DNA of 64,000 nucleotides from Gammaproteobacteria bacterium (GTDB lineage Bacteria; Pseudomonadota; Gammaproteobacteria; Acidiferrobacterales; Sulfurifustaceae): the NCBI GenBank assembly GCA_004298065.1, contig SCRL01000089.1, positions 1 to 64,000 on the forward strand, written 5' to 3'. The notes under the pieces were generated by a model. The model saw only the letters and a list, made by a program, of their open reading frames with translations, made no database searches and was not told where the DNA came from. The translations under genes and the position numbers were made by a program. Positions 8,274 to 16,828 of this stretch are shown here, one piece after another; position 1 is the stretch's first letter, and the number at the start of each line of letters is the position of its first letter.

Positions 8274-8450
8274 GTCATTTTCCCGGGGAGGAGCGCCGTC
8301 AGGCGCCCTAAATGGCTGTATTGAGCGGATTTTACCCTTGGTTTCCTTGACAGCCCAAGGAAGCGGGTGCTAGTTTTCAACGAAGAAACAGAAAAGCGGC
8401 TCCGCCGCTCGCCGTCCACAAAACAGCAACAGAACGGAGATGGTGCAGCA

Positions 8451-8858
8451 ATGAAGAATAACCTGACCAAACTTTTCCTGTCCTTGGCCGCCGTCGCGCT
8501 CGTGACCGCTTGCGCCAGCACTAAAGAGCCTGAAGCCAAGGAAGCCGCTCCCACTCCGAAGGCCGAGGCGCCGATGAGGAAGGCGGACGATTCCTATAAT
8601 GTGGTGCGTGGCGACCATCTCTGGGGCATCTCGTCGAAGTCGACGATCTATGGCAACCCCTATCAGTGGCCGCTGATCTTCAAGGCCAATCGCGACAAGA
8701 TCAAGGACGCCGACCTGATCCATCCGGGCCAGGTATTCACCATCAACCGCAGCGCTTCGCAGGGCGACATCGACGCCGCCGTGAACCACGCCAAGACCCG
8801 CGGCGCGTGGTCGCTCGGCAAGGTCGAGGCCTCGGACACGCGGTATCTTGCCCAGTAA
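8451..8858 (+). CDS. LysM-domain lipoprotein
   Basis: 135 residues. Signal peptide with lipobox-like VTAC (Cys19), then an Ala/Pro/Lys/Glu linker, then one LysM domain at about 45-100 (YNVVRGDHLWGIS...IHPGQVFTI), which binds peptidoglycan glycan strands. It is probably anchored to a membrane and contacts the cell wall. The start at 8451 was chosen over an in-frame upstream codon because the signal peptide starts there and GGAGA precedes it. A strong terminator follows directly, so it is likely monocistronic. Confidence 0.88.
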   Translation: MKNNLTKLFLSLAAVALVTACASTKEPEAKEAAPTPKAEAPMRKADDSYNVVRGDHLWGISSKSTIYGNPYQWPLIFKANRDKIKDADLIHPGQVFTINRSASQGDIDAAVNHAKTRGAWSLGKVEASDTRYLAQ

Positions 8859-8880
8859 CTGCGACACCCATGCAAGAACG

Positions 8881-8911
8881 AAGGGCCCCGATTGGGGCCC
8901 TTTGTATTTTT
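8881..8911 (+). terminator. Rho-independent terminator after the LysM lipoprotein
   Basis: AAGGGCCCC and GGGGCCCTTT pair around a GATT loop, followed by a T-rich tail (GTATTTTTG). It starts 23 bases after the stop codon. Confidence 0.85.
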
Positions 8912-8956
8912 GCGTCCCTCGGCACCGTAACCGGTACATCCCTGTACCACGGGTTT
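8907..8956 (-). repeat. Internally deleted relic of the dispersed repeat (copy 3)
   Basis: Read on the minus strand this contains GGTACAGGGATGTA and, seven bases later, GGTGCCGAGGGACGCAAAA. These are the two outer ends of the long copies at 4172-4330 and 45399-45558. About 120 internal bases are missing. It lies between the LysM terminator and the YihY/BrkB gene. Confidence 0.65.
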
Positions 8957-8966
8957 GGACTACGTG

Positions 8967-9824
8967 ATGCGTTGGCAGCCTCCAGTTCCCATCTCTGACG
9001 CCGCGCGCTTCGCCTGTTTCGTGGCACGGCGCTTCCGCGAGGACCGCTGCACGCGCGTGGCCGCGGCGCTGTCGTTCACCACGCTGCTCGCGCTGGTCCC
9101 GCTCACGGCGGTGACGTTCGCGGTGTTCTCCACGTTGCCGGTGTTCAAACCGTGGATGCTGGCGGTGCAGGAATTCATCTACGGCAATTTCGTGCCGGCC
9201 TCGGGCGGGGTGGTGAGCGGCTACCTCCAGCGCTTCGCGGCCAATGCCGGCAAGCTCACGTTCTGGGGCATGCTGGCGCTGGCGGTCATGGCGATGATGA
9301 TGCTCGCTACCATCGAGCAGACCTTCAACGACATCTGGCACGTCACGCGGCGCCGGCGGCGGTGGCACCGGTTTCTCGCCTACGGGGCGTTGATGGTGCT
9401 GGGACCGATCCTCGTCGGGCTGAGTTTGTCGCTGACGTCCTATGTCGTGTCGTTATTCGGTCGGCAATCCATCTTGAACGGTTTTCGCGCGTTCCTGCTC
9501 GGCACGCTGGCGGTGGCGTTCGAGTATCTCGCGTTCCTGATGCTTTACCGCGTCGTGCCGAATTATCCCGTGAAGCTGAAACACGCGTTGATCGGCGCGC
9601 TCGCGGCGGTGCTCCTGTTCGAGATCACCAAGCGCGGTTTCGGACATTTCATCGTGTCCTTCTCGACCTACCGCAAGATCTACGGCGCGCTCGCGGCGCT
9701 GCCGGTGTTTCTGGTGTGGATTTTCCTGTCGTGGACCATCACCCTGCTCGGGGCGATTATCACGGCGGTGCTGCCGGACTGGCGCACCGCGCCGGCGTGC
9801 GTGGTCGGGGGAAAGAAATCCTGA
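8967..9824 (+). CDS. YihY/BrkB family inner-membrane protein
   Basis: 285 residues with about six membrane spans. The family hallmark near the N-terminus is present (RVAAALSFTTLLALVPLTAV), followed by TFWGMLALAVMAMMMLATIEQTFNDIW. The C-terminus has ISFSTYRKIYGALAALPVFLVWIFLSW-type conserved sequence (YRKIYGALAALPVFLVW seen). The family was once called ribonuclease BN in error; its role is unknown, with an export or envelope role sometimes suggested. ATG at 8967 is chosen; in-frame GTG 8964 and TTG 8955 are alternatives, the latter inside the repeat relic. No clear ribosome binding site helps. Confidence 0.88.
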   Translation: MRWQPPVPISDAARFACFVARRFREDRCTRVAAALSFTTLLALVPLTAVTFAVFSTLPVFKPWMLAVQEFIYGNFVPASGGVVSGYLQRFAANAGKLTFWGMLALAVMAMMMLATIEQTFNDIWHVTRRRRRWHRFLAYGALMVLGPILVGLSLSLTSYVVSLFGRQSILNGFRAFLLGTLAVAFEYLAFLMLYRVVPNYPVKLKHALIGALAAVLLFEITKRGFGHFIVSFSTYRKIYGALAALPVFLVWIFLSWTITLLGAIITAVLPDWRTAPACVVGGKKS

Positions 9825-11222
9825 TTACTTCTTGATGTTGCCTTCAATGGCCGCCTGCGCCACCAGGCGGTCGAAGTCTTCGGCCTTCATCAGGCCTTTC
9901 GCGGCGACGATGTCGCGCACCGGTTTGCCGGTTTTCTCCGACTCCTTGGCGACCTCAGCCGCCGCGGCGTAGCCGATGGAGGTATTGAGCAGGGTAGCGA
10001 GTCCCACGCTGGTGTGGATGAAGTACAGGCAGCGCTCGCGATCGACTTTTAACCCCTTGAGATTCTTTTGGGTGCTCGCATTCATGGCGTGGGTGAGCCA
10101 GTCCATGGCATCGAACAGTGCCGAGCCGAGCGCCGGCATCATGACGTTCAGCTCCAGCTGGCCGGCCTGTACCATCATCGAGACTGCATGGTCCTGGCCG
10201 AGTACCTGATAACACACCTGGTTCAGCATCTCGAACATCACCGGATTGACCTTGCCGGGCATGATCGACGAGCCGGGCTGCACCGGCGGCAACACGATTT
10301 CGCCCAGCCCGGTGCGCGGGCCGGAGGCGAGCAGACGCATGTCATTGCTGATGCGCGTCAGTTCCAGTGCGAGCCCGCGGATGGCATTCGAGAGCTGTTG
10401 CAGGTCGCCCATGGACTGCATCGCCGCGGCGAGATCCACCGCCGGCTTGATGGATTCGCCAGTCAGCTTTGCGAGTTCCTTGGCGGTGCGTTCGATATAG
10501 CCCGGCGCGGTGTTAAGGCCGGTGCCGGCGGCCGAGCCGCCGAGGCCGATCTCGCACAGCAGCGGACGCGTGGCCGCGAGCGCGGCGGCGGCGCGGCGCA
10601 GGGCCACGGCATAGGCGCCGAATTCGCGCCCGATCGTAGTCGGCACGGCGTCTTGTAGATGCGTGCGCGCGCTTTTGATGGTCTGCGCCTCGCGCTTCGC
10701 GATCGCCTCATATTCTGCCGCCATGGTTTCGACCGCGGCGAGCAGGCGCGGGAGCTTCGCAAGGCAGGCGAGCCGGATGGCGGTGGGGATGGTGTCGTTG
10801 GTGCTCTGCCCCATGTTCACGTGGTCGTTGGGGTGCACCGGCTTGTAGGCGCCTTTCTGGCCGCCCAGGGCGACGTTGGCGAGGTTCGCCAGCACCTCGT
10901 TGGTGTTCATGTTGTGACTGGTGCCGGCGCCGGCCTGGAACCGGTCGACGACGAATTCGGCGTGGTATTCGCCGCCGGCGACGGCGTCGGCCGCGCGGAC
11001 GATGGCGTCTGCCAGTTTGGCATCGAGCCAGCCGGCCTCGCGGTTGGCGATCGTCGCGGCGCGCTTGATCCGGGCATGGGCGACAATAAAATCGCGGTCG
11101 GGGCCGCGGCCGGAGATCGGGAAGTTATCGGCCGCGCGCGCGGTCTGGATGCCGTACCAGGCGTCGAGGGGGACCGGAAATTCACCCAGCGTGTCTTTTT
11201 CGGTGCGGAATTTTTTGTCCAT
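9825..11222 (-). CDS. Aspartase/fumarase superfamily lyase, aspartase-like
   Basis: 465 residues, the normal length of AspA and class II FumC. The superfamily signature loop GSSIMPGKVNP (about 316-326) with catalytic Ser is intact, as is the THLQDAVP segment. Several positions lean to aspartate ammonia-lyase (AWYGIQTARAADNFPISG, GAGTSHNMNTNEVLANLA), while VHPNDHVNMGQSTND and PGKVNP are fumarase-like. The reaction is therefore either aspartate to fumarate + ammonia or fumarate to malate. Start ATG at 11222 was chosen because MDKKFRTEKDTLGEFPVP is the family N-terminus; an in-frame upstream extension is not supported. It is convergent with the YihY gene, which ends at the next base. Confidence 0.88.
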   Translation of the reverse strand: MDKKFRTEKDTLGEFPVPLDAWYGIQTARAADNFPISGRGPDRDFIVAHARIKRAATIANREAGWLDAKLADAIVRAADAVAGGEYHAEFVVDRFQAGAGTSHNMNTNEVLANLANVALGGQKGAYKPVHPNDHVNMGQSTNDTIPTAIRLACLAKLPRLLAAVETMAAEYEAIAKREAQTIKSARTHLQDAVPTTIGREFGAYAVALRRAAAALAATRPLLCEIGLGGSAAGTGLNTAPGYIERTAKELAKLTGESIKPAVDLAAAMQSMGDLQQLSNAIRGLALELTRISNDMRLLASGPRTGLGEIVLPPVQPGSSIMPGKVNPVMFEMLNQVCYQVLGQDHAVSMMVQAGQLELNVMMPALGSALFDAMDWLTHAMNASTQKNLKGLKVDRERCLYFIHTSVGLATLLNTSIGYAAAAEVAKESEKTGKPVRDIVAAKGLMKAEDFDRLVAQAAIEGNIKK

Positions 11223-11310
11223 GCGGGGCTCCAAAGGAATGGAAGGAATTATAGAGTTGGGGCGTCCTGAATGCACCCGCAGAGCGGGTTTTGACCGATA
11301 AGGAGACAAC

Positions 11311-11814
11311 GTGATTCGCAAGTTTGCACTGTTCGCCGCGCTGTTGCTGGCGCCGTTTTTCGTCCTGGCGTCACCGCCCGATGTCACCCTCAAGGACTTC
11401 GACGGCAAGACCCGTCAGGCGAGTGAGTTCATCGGCCACGGCAAGTGGACCGTCGTCACGGTGTGGTCGGCCGACTGCCCGATCTGCAAGGCCGAGATCT
11501 TCCATATGACCTTCCTGCACGACGAGCACAAGAACAAGGACATCGTCGTGCTCGGGTTGTCCATCGACGGCCACGCCAACCGCAAGAAGGCCCAGGGCTT
11601 CATCGACGACCAGAAACTGAACTTCCCCAACCTCATCGGCGAGCCGGACGACGCCAGCCTGCTGTCGGGCACCATGTTTATCGGTACGCCGACGTATTAT
11701 TTCTTCTCGCCCGAGGGCAGGTTCGTCGGCCAGCGCATCGGACCGCTCACCCAGGAAGAGGCGGAGCGCGCGATCGAGAGCCTCAAGGCCGGACGCGTCA
11801 GGAAAAAGGGTTGA
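11311..11814 (+). CDS. Periplasmic TlpA/AhpC-type thioredoxin-fold protein
   Basis: 167 residues from GTG at 11311, with AGGAG five bases upstream. An N-terminal signal peptide (about 1-21) is followed by a thioredoxin-like fold with the redox motif C-P-I-C in WSADCPICKAEI (about 52-63), then GTPTYYFFSPEGRFVG, where the cis-proline loop (TPT) is present. It should act as a periplasmic disulfide reductase or oxidoreductase; the partner is unknown. It stands alone between two minus-strand genes and is divergent from the aspartase-like gene. Confidence 0.85.
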   Translation: MIRKFALFAALLLAPFFVLASPPDVTLKDFDGKTRQASEFIGHGKWTVVTVWSADCPICKAEIFHMTFLHDEHKNKDIVVLGLSIDGHANRKKAQGFIDDQKLNFPNLIGEPDDASLLSGTMFIGTPTYYFFSPEGRFVGQRIGPLTQEEAERAIESLKAGRVRKKG

Positions 11815-11835
11815 CGGGGCCGCTGCCGGAAATCG

Positions 11836-13503
11836 TCAAAGTCCGGCGCGTTTCAAGTCGTCGATCAAGGCGCGCTGTTTCGCCGGATCCTTGATGGGGA
11901 ACATTTCGGAGACGTTTTCCGCGGCAAAATTCTGCGACAGCGCGCGTATCTGGCTCGCGGCCCAGGCGGCCTCGTCTTTTCTTCCGAGATGGCTCAATGC
12001 CGCAGTATGGAAAACGTGCGAAGACAGCAGGCTGGCGTTGCGCTCGATCGCGTCTCGCAGCGTCGTGACGGCATCCTCATGCCGGCCGAGGAAATAATAC
12101 GCATGCCCGAGCGCGGAGGCGTAGCGCGCCGGGTAGTGCGGATTCAGCCGCATCACGTCGCGCAGCATGCGGACCGCCGTTTCGTAATCGCCGTCGTACA
12201 TATGGCTCAATGCCAGCGAGGCGCTGCCATCCGTGTCGTTCGGGTCGAGGGCGATGGCGCGCTGAATGGAGTCGATGGAGCGTCGGTACTCGCGCCTGTG
12301 CAGTTGCGCGTAGCTTAGCGCGCGGTAGGCTTGCGGGAGCTGGTCGTCCAGCGCCACGGCCTTGTTTGCCAGTTCGAGCGCACGCTCCAGCGCCGCCGGG
12401 TTCTTTCCCAAGCCGAACCGGAACTCGTCCACGTAGGACAGCGCCATGGCGCCGTATGCCCGGGCGAAGCCCGGGTCGCGGTCAATCGCCTGCTGGAAAA
12501 GGGCACGCGCCTGGAGGTTCTCTTCGGGCGTGCCGCGCACGTACAGCGCCTGACCGCGGAGAAACTCGTCGTACGCCTCGATATCGACCGTGTAACGTCG
12601 CGCAGTACGTCGTCTTTCCGCTTCGGTCAGTTTCACCGACAAGGCGCTCACGATCTTGGCCGTAATGTCGTCCTGGACATCCAGCACATCCTTCATATCG
12701 CGGTCGTAGCGCTCGGCCCATAGATGGAAGCCGGTGGTGGCGTCCACGAGTTGCGCGTTGACGCGCAGGCGGTTGCCGATGCGGCGCACGTTACCCTCCA
12801 GGACGTAGCGCACGCGGAGCGCCTCGGCTACCTGTTTGGGGTTGGCCGACGCGTTGCGGTAGCTCAGGATGGAAGACGAGGCGATCACGTAGAGCCCCGA
12901 GAGCTTCGAGAGCGAGGTGGTGATGTCGGCGGTAACGCCGTCCGCGAGATACGCCTGCGCCGGATCGTTACCGAGGTTGACGAAGGGCAGCACCGCGATG
13001 GAGGGCCGGTCCGGCGCCGCGGGAAGGGACCGGGAGCCGTCCCCGCGCAGGAAAATGGCGAACGCCCCGACTGCGATCAGAACGATGACCAATCCCGCCA
13101 CAAGCAGGTTTCGGCGCGGCAGGCTCCCGCTCCGCGCAGGCGCGGGAACATCGGTCATGGGCGCCGGTTCGTGCACGGCGCGCACCGGTGCGATCAGACG
13201 GTAGCCTTTCTTCGAGACGGTCTCGATGAAGTGCGGGTTGCGCGAGTCATCGCCCAAGGCCTTGCGCAGCTTGATGATGGAGCTCGTCAGGGCGTCGTAG
13301 CCGACCACCGTTCCGCCCCAGATCTCGCGTTCGAGCTGCTCGCGTGTTACGAGCTCGTTGCGGCGGCCTGCCAAATAAGCCAGCAGCGCCATGACCTTCG
13401 GTTCCAGTTTTACTTCGGTATCGCCGCGGCGGATGCGGTTGGACGACGGCTGCACCTCCCAATCCGCCACATGGAACGCTTCCGCCGGTGCAGGCTGGTG
13501 CAT
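11836..13503 (-). CDS. CadC-like winged-helix regulator with membrane span, FlgO/TolB-like domain and TPRs
   Basis: 555 residues in four parts. The N-terminal OmpR-type winged helix (about 10-105) has VKLEPKVMALLAYLAGR and SSIIKLRKALGDD...FIETVSKKGYRL. A single span follows at about 131-151. Then comes a domain beginning SIAVLPFVNLGNDP (about 170-290), found in many signalling proteins and related to FlgO/TolB N-terminal folds. TPR repeats run from about 310 to the end (for example ALELANKAVALDDQLPQAYRAL). By analogy to CadC it would bind DNA directly from the membrane in response to a periplasmic signal. The target is unknown. It converges with the thioredoxin gene (gap 21 bp) and is divergent from the hydrolase at 13685. 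Confidence 0.88.
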   Translation of the reverse strand: MHQPAPAEAFHVADWEVQPSSNRIRRGDTEVKLEPKVMALLAYLAGRRNELVTREQLEREIWGGTVVGYDALTSSIIKLRKALGDDSRNPHFIETVSKKGYRLIAPVRAVHEPAPMTDVPAPARSGSLPRRNLLVAGLVIVLIAVGAFAIFLRGDGSRSLPAAPDRPSIAVLPFVNLGNDPAQAYLADGVTADITTSLSKLSGLYVIASSSILSYRNASANPKQVAEALRVRYVLEGNVRRIGNRLRVNAQLVDATTGFHLWAERYDRDMKDVLDVQDDITAKIVSALSVKLTEAERRRTARRYTVDIEAYDEFLRGQALYVRGTPEENLQARALFQQAIDRDPGFARAYGAMALSYVDEFRFGLGKNPAALERALELANKAVALDDQLPQAYRALSYAQLHRREYRRSIDSIQRAIALDPNDTDGSASLALSHMYDGDYETAVRMLRDVMRLNPHYPARYASALGHAYYFLGRHEDAVTTLRDAIERNASLLSSHVFHTAALSHLGRKDEAAWAASQIRALSQNFAAENVSEMFPIKDPAKQRALIDDLKRAGL

Positions 13504-13684
13504 GAGTTCTGTCTTTACTGCGCTGAAAAAGCGTCAGAAAAAAATCGTCTTTCCGCCATAACTTTCGGCTAACCGAATGGTTAACTCCTGATCCAGGCCC
13601 CGGCCAGACCGGCCGGCAGGCGGAAGGAGATTATCGAAGAACGGTTTCCAAGACCACCGCATCATAACCCGGAGGAGGATCGTC

Positions 13685-14611
13685 GTGCTCAAAACCACCG
13701 CAGTCGCAGGCTTGTGTTCCCGTCTCGCGGTCGCCGCCGCGCTTATTTTCGCCACCGTCGCCGAGGCGAAGGAGGTCACGCTGTCCCACAAGGGGCTGGT
13801 GCTCAACGCCAACCTGGAACTGGCCGCGGGCAAGAAACTCGCCGACGGCGCCATTCTCATCACCCACGCCGGGCTCGCGCACCGCGGTATGGAGGTCATC
13901 GCTTATCTTCAAAACCTGTTCAAGGAGCGCGGCTATAACACGCTCGCCATCAACTTGAGCCTCGGCCTCGACAATCGTCACGATATGTACGACTGCAAAG
14001 TCACGCATCGCCACCGCAACGACGACGCGGCCGAGGAGATCGGCGTCTGGGTAAACTGGTTGAAAAAGCAGGGCGCGAAACGCATGACGGTCATGGGTCA
14101 CTCGCGCGGCGGGGCGCAGACGGCGCTTTATGCCGCAGAGCGGGACGAGGCGGCGGTGAACGCCGTGGTGTTGCTGGCGCCGGCGATCCACGAGAACACC
14201 GACGCCGCCGGTTACCAGCGGCGCTACCAGCAGCCGCTGGCGCCGGTGCTGGAGCAGGCGCAGAACCTGGTCCGGGAGGGCAAGGGCGGCACGGTGCTGG
14301 AACGCGCCAATCTCCTGACTTGCGCCGACGCCCCGGTCACGGCCGAAAGCTTCGTGTCGTACTACGGCCCGCAGGCGCGCGTCGACAGCCCGTCCCTGAT
14401 TCCGAAAATCAAAAAGCCGGTACTCGTCGTCATCGCCGGCAACGACGAGATCGTCATCGGCCTCGAGCAGAAGGTAGCGCCGCTCGCCGACGGCAAGCGC
14501 GTGCAGATGAAGGTCGTGGATGGCGCCGACCATTTCTTCCGCGATCTCTACGCCGACGACGCGGTCGAGACGATCGCCGCGTTCCTGAAGGGAGCAGCCG
14601 GGGGATTCTGA
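13685..14611 (+). CDS. Exported alpha/beta hydrolase
   Basis: 308 residues from GTG at 13685 with GGAGGAGG upstream. The signal peptide ends near AEA (residue 28). The nucleophile elbow GHSRGG is at about 138-143. The Asp and His acids are likely in VVIAGNDEIV and VDGADHFFRD near the C-terminus. The substrate is unknown. It resembles the hydrolase at 17400-18140, which shares strand order, the elbow and the DHFF ending. It begins a plus-strand run of exported proteins (thioredoxin fold, solute-binding lipoprotein) up to the cassette array. Confidence 0.85.
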   Translation: MLKTTAVAGLCSRLAVAAALIFATVAEAKEVTLSHKGLVLNANLELAAGKKLADGAILITHAGLAHRGMEVIAYLQNLFKERGYNTLAINLSLGLDNRHDMYDCKVTHRHRNDDAAEEIGVWVNWLKKQGAKRMTVMGHSRGGAQTALYAAERDEAAVNAVVLLAPAIHENTDAAGYQRRYQQPLAPVLEQAQNLVREGKGGTVLERANLLTCADAPVTAESFVSYYGPQARVDSPSLIPKIKKPVLVVIAGNDEIVIGLEQKVAPLADGKRVQMKVVDGADHFFRDLYADDAVETIAAFLKGAAGGF

Positions 14612-14658
14612 ACGGGCTAGCCGGCCGTGACTGATATACAATGACGAAGGAGTTTCAG

Positions 14659-15216
14659 ATGCGTCTCTGCGGTTGGATAGGAACGTTGTGTTCGGTCGCC
14701 CTGTTGGGCCTGACAGTCCCGACGAGGGCGGCGGACGCGCCTGTGGCGCCGCGCGACGCCATGACGCACTTCTTCGAGCAGAGTTTCGGTAATCTCAAGG
14801 AGGAGCTGGCACTGGCGAAGCAGGAAGGCAAGCAGGGCGTGCTCATCATGTTCAACGATCCCGATTGCCCGTGGTGCCAGAAGATGAAGGCCACGGTGCT
14901 GAGCCGGCCGGATATCCAGGACTACTACCGCAAACACTTCCGCAACCTGCACGTGGACACCCGCGGTGACACGCTGATCACCGATTTCAGCGGGCGCGAG
15001 ATGGCGGAGAAGGACTTCGCTTTCAAGGAACACCGCGTGCGCGCCACGCCGGTGTTCATCTTTTTCGGTCTCGACGGAAAGCCGGCGCAGCGCTTCACCG
15101 GCGCCACGCGTGATGCCGAGGAGTTCCTGTGGCTCGGCGAGTTCGTGGCGAACGGCGAATACAAGACCCGGAACTTCACCGTCTACAAGCGCGAGCGCTT
15201 GGCTGGAAGGAAGTAA
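14659..15216 (+). CDS. Exported thioredoxin-fold protein (SoxW/DsbC-like)
   Basis: 185 residues. A signal peptide (to about residue 25, TRAADA) precedes a thioredoxin fold with the active site C-P-W-C in FNDPDCPWCQKMKATV (about 72-87) and the cis-Pro loop in RATPVFIFFGLDGKPAQRFTG. Such proteins (SoxW, TlpA-like, thioredoxin_2 families) reduce or maintain periplasmic thiols. In sulfur oxidisers SoxW-type proteins support Sox enzymes, but no sox gene is visible here. The start at 14659 was preferred to the in-frame 14641 because GGAG lies eight bases upstream. It follows the hydrolase by 47 bases. Confidence 0.85.
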   Translation: MRLCGWIGTLCSVALLGLTVPTRAADAPVAPRDAMTHFFEQSFGNLKEELALAKQEGKQGVLIMFNDPDCPWCQKMKATVLSRPDIQDYYRKHFRNLHVDTRGDTLITDFSGREMAEKDFAFKEHRVRATPVFIFFGLDGKPAQRFTGATRDAEEFLWLGEFVANGEYKTRNFTVYKRERLAGRK

Positions 15217-15257
15217 CCCGTCATCCCGCACATTCCTGATTCAGCATGGAGGACACG

Positions 15258-15983
15258 ATGCACATCGCCAAGGGGTTGTCGATCGCGATAACCGGGCTGT
15301 TGCTTTCGGGCTGCGCGGGCATTCTTTCCGCGCCGGCGCAGGAGGAAAGGCAGGTTCTGGTCCCGACAGGCAAGTTTCGGGTCGGGCTCTATCGGGGTGG
15401 TCCGACAAACGTGATCGTGGACCCCGTTCCCGGAGAAATGAAAGGGGTGGAATTCTATCTTGGGGAGGAGCTGGCCCGGCGCATCGGGGTTCCGTACGAG
15501 TCGATTGTGTATCCGACCCCCAAGGCGCTTGTCGAAGACGCCAAATCCGGCGGCTGGGACGCGGCCTTCATCGCGCTGCGTCCGGAGCGCGAATCCATCG
15601 TGAATTACACCGAGGTCTACCTCAACATCGAACACGGGTACCTGGTGCCCGCCGGTTCGCCCATTACGGCGATCGGCGAGGTAGACAGGCCCGGTATTCG
15701 CGTCGGTGTGCCGGCGGGCGGGGCGGTCATTCCTCCGCTGAAACGCACGCTGAAAAACGCCGAACTGGTCGAGGTCGGCATGCCCGGCGCCGCCGATCTG
15801 GTGAGATCCGGCAAGGTGGGCATTTTCGCCGCCAACAAGGCGAATCTCTTCGAGATCGCGGACAAGTTGCCCGGTTCCCGGGTCCTCGACGGCCGGTTTT
15901 CCGTCGACCGGTTCGCGCTCGCCGTCCCGAAGGGGCGGGAAATCGGAATGGCGTATGTGCGTAAGTTCATTGGGTCCGCATAG
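15258..15983 (+). CDS. Family 3 solute-binding lipoprotein
   Basis: 241 residues. The signal ends in a lipobox (LLLSGC, Cys18). The mature part has the two-lobe plan of family 3 periplasmic binding proteins: GKFRVGLYRGGPTN, then EMKGVEFYLGEELARRIGVP, AAFIALRPERESIVNYTEVY and PGIRVGVPAGGAV. No permease or ATPase of an ABC transporter lies nearby, so it may be a stand-alone sensor or scavenger. ATG at 15258 was chosen with GGAGG five bases upstream; an in-frame ATG at 15246 overlaps that site. It is the last high-GC gene before the cassette array. Confidence 0.82.
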   Translation: MHIAKGLSIAITGLLLSGCAGILSAPAQEERQVLVPTGKFRVGLYRGGPTNVIVDPVPGEMKGVEFYLGEELARRIGVPYESIVYPTPKALVEDAKSGGWDAAFIALRPERESIVNYTEVYLNIEHGYLVPAGSPITAIGEVDRPGIRVGVPAGGAVIPPLKRTLKNAELVEVGMPGAADLVRSGKVGIFAANKANLFEIADKLPGSRVLDGRFSVDRFALAVPKGREIGMAYVRKFIGSA

Positions 15984-16091
15984 TCCGAAGGATTGGTCAA
16001 AGCAGCGATCAAGAGATCTGGGGTACGAGGAGCGATTGACGAATGATCCCAATGACGCTGTCTAATTTAAGTTATGGCTCTAGGAGTGCAT

Positions 16092-16727
16092 ATGGAAATC
16101 ATCCTTTCACTTGCTAGCATTCTTGGCGCACTTCTGATCGGCGCCATCAGCCCAGGACCAAGCTTTGTGTTCGTTGCACGCACCTCAATGGCAGCTTCCC
16201 GAGTCGATGGACTTTTCGCGGCCATCGGCATGGGAATTGGTGGTGTAGTCTTTTCTGCGGTGGTTCTGCTCGGGATTCAGGTTGCCCTCGCCAGCGTGCT
16301 GTGGCTCTATCTCACGCTCAAACTTGTGGGCGGCCTGTACCTTATTTACGTAGCAATTTGCATTTGGCGTGGAGCCAAAGAGCCAATTGTTATCCCCGGC
16401 ACCGAGAAAAGGATACGGAGGTCTGTGAAAAAGTCCTTCTTGCTCGGCCTTTTTACACAGTTGAGTAATCCAAAGACTGCGGTTGTTTACGGCAGCATCT
16501 TCGCCGCTCTCCTTCCGCACAATCTGCCGCCTTCCGCTACCCTGGCGCTTCCGTTCCTTGTCTTTCTTGTGGAGACTGGCTGGTATTCCATAGTTGCGCT
16601 TGCTCTGTCATCCGAATCTTCGCGGGCTGCTTATCTCCAATCCAAACTACACGTTGATCGTGTTGCTGGCGGAGTCATGGGCCTTCTCGGTTTTAAGCTC
16701 GTCGCAGCCTCGCGGCCAGTCCCATAA
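16092..16727 (+). CDS. LysE/RhtB family exporter (cassette gene 1)
   Basis: 211 residues with about six membrane spans. The family N-terminus is clear: LLIGAISPGPSFVFVARTSM (about 14-33), then a second span with IGMGIGGVVFSAVVLLG and the conserved FTQLSNPKTAVVYGSIF (about 120-136). Members export amino acids or their derivatives. ATG at 16092 was preferred to an in-frame codon at 16074 because AGGAG lies six bases before it. LysE-type exporters are frequent cargo of gene cassettes. Its GC content is visibly lower than that of the flanking host genes. Confidence 0.9.
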   Translation: MEIILSLASILGALLIGAISPGPSFVFVARTSMAASRVDGLFAAIGMGIGGVVFSAVVLLGIQVALASVLWLYLTLKLVGGLYLIYVAICIWRGAKEPIVIPGTEKRIRRSVKKSFLLGLFTQLSNPKTAVVYGSIFAALLPHNLPPSATLALPFLVFLVETGWYSIVALALSSESSRAAYLQSKLHVDRVAGGVMGLLGFKLVAASRPVP

Positions 16728-16735
16728 ACCATGAG

Positions 16736-16816
16736 CCATAACAAGCGCGTCAACTCGGACTCGCCAAAGCGCCGTTTCGCCCTGCTTTTGCACGCCGGTT
16801 ATGGCGAACGTTATAC
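16736..16816 (+). other. attC-like recombination site 1
   Basis: 81 bp. The left end CCATAAC and right end GTTATAC are the complementary R boxes. The internal left arm AAGCGCGTCAACTCGGAC and right arm GCCGGTTATGGCGAAC are the L-box regions, imperfectly paired with unpaired bases as in attC hairpins. The layout resembles the repeats of chromosomal Vibrio-type integrons. It follows the LysE stop by eight bases. Confidence 0.78.
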
Positions 16817-16828
16817 GCTCAAGGAATT

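Noticed and set aside
14659-15983. Sox sulfur-oxidation cluster
   Set aside because: The thioredoxin-fold protein resembles SoxW, but no soxXYZABCD gene is nearby and the solute-binding protein is unrelated.
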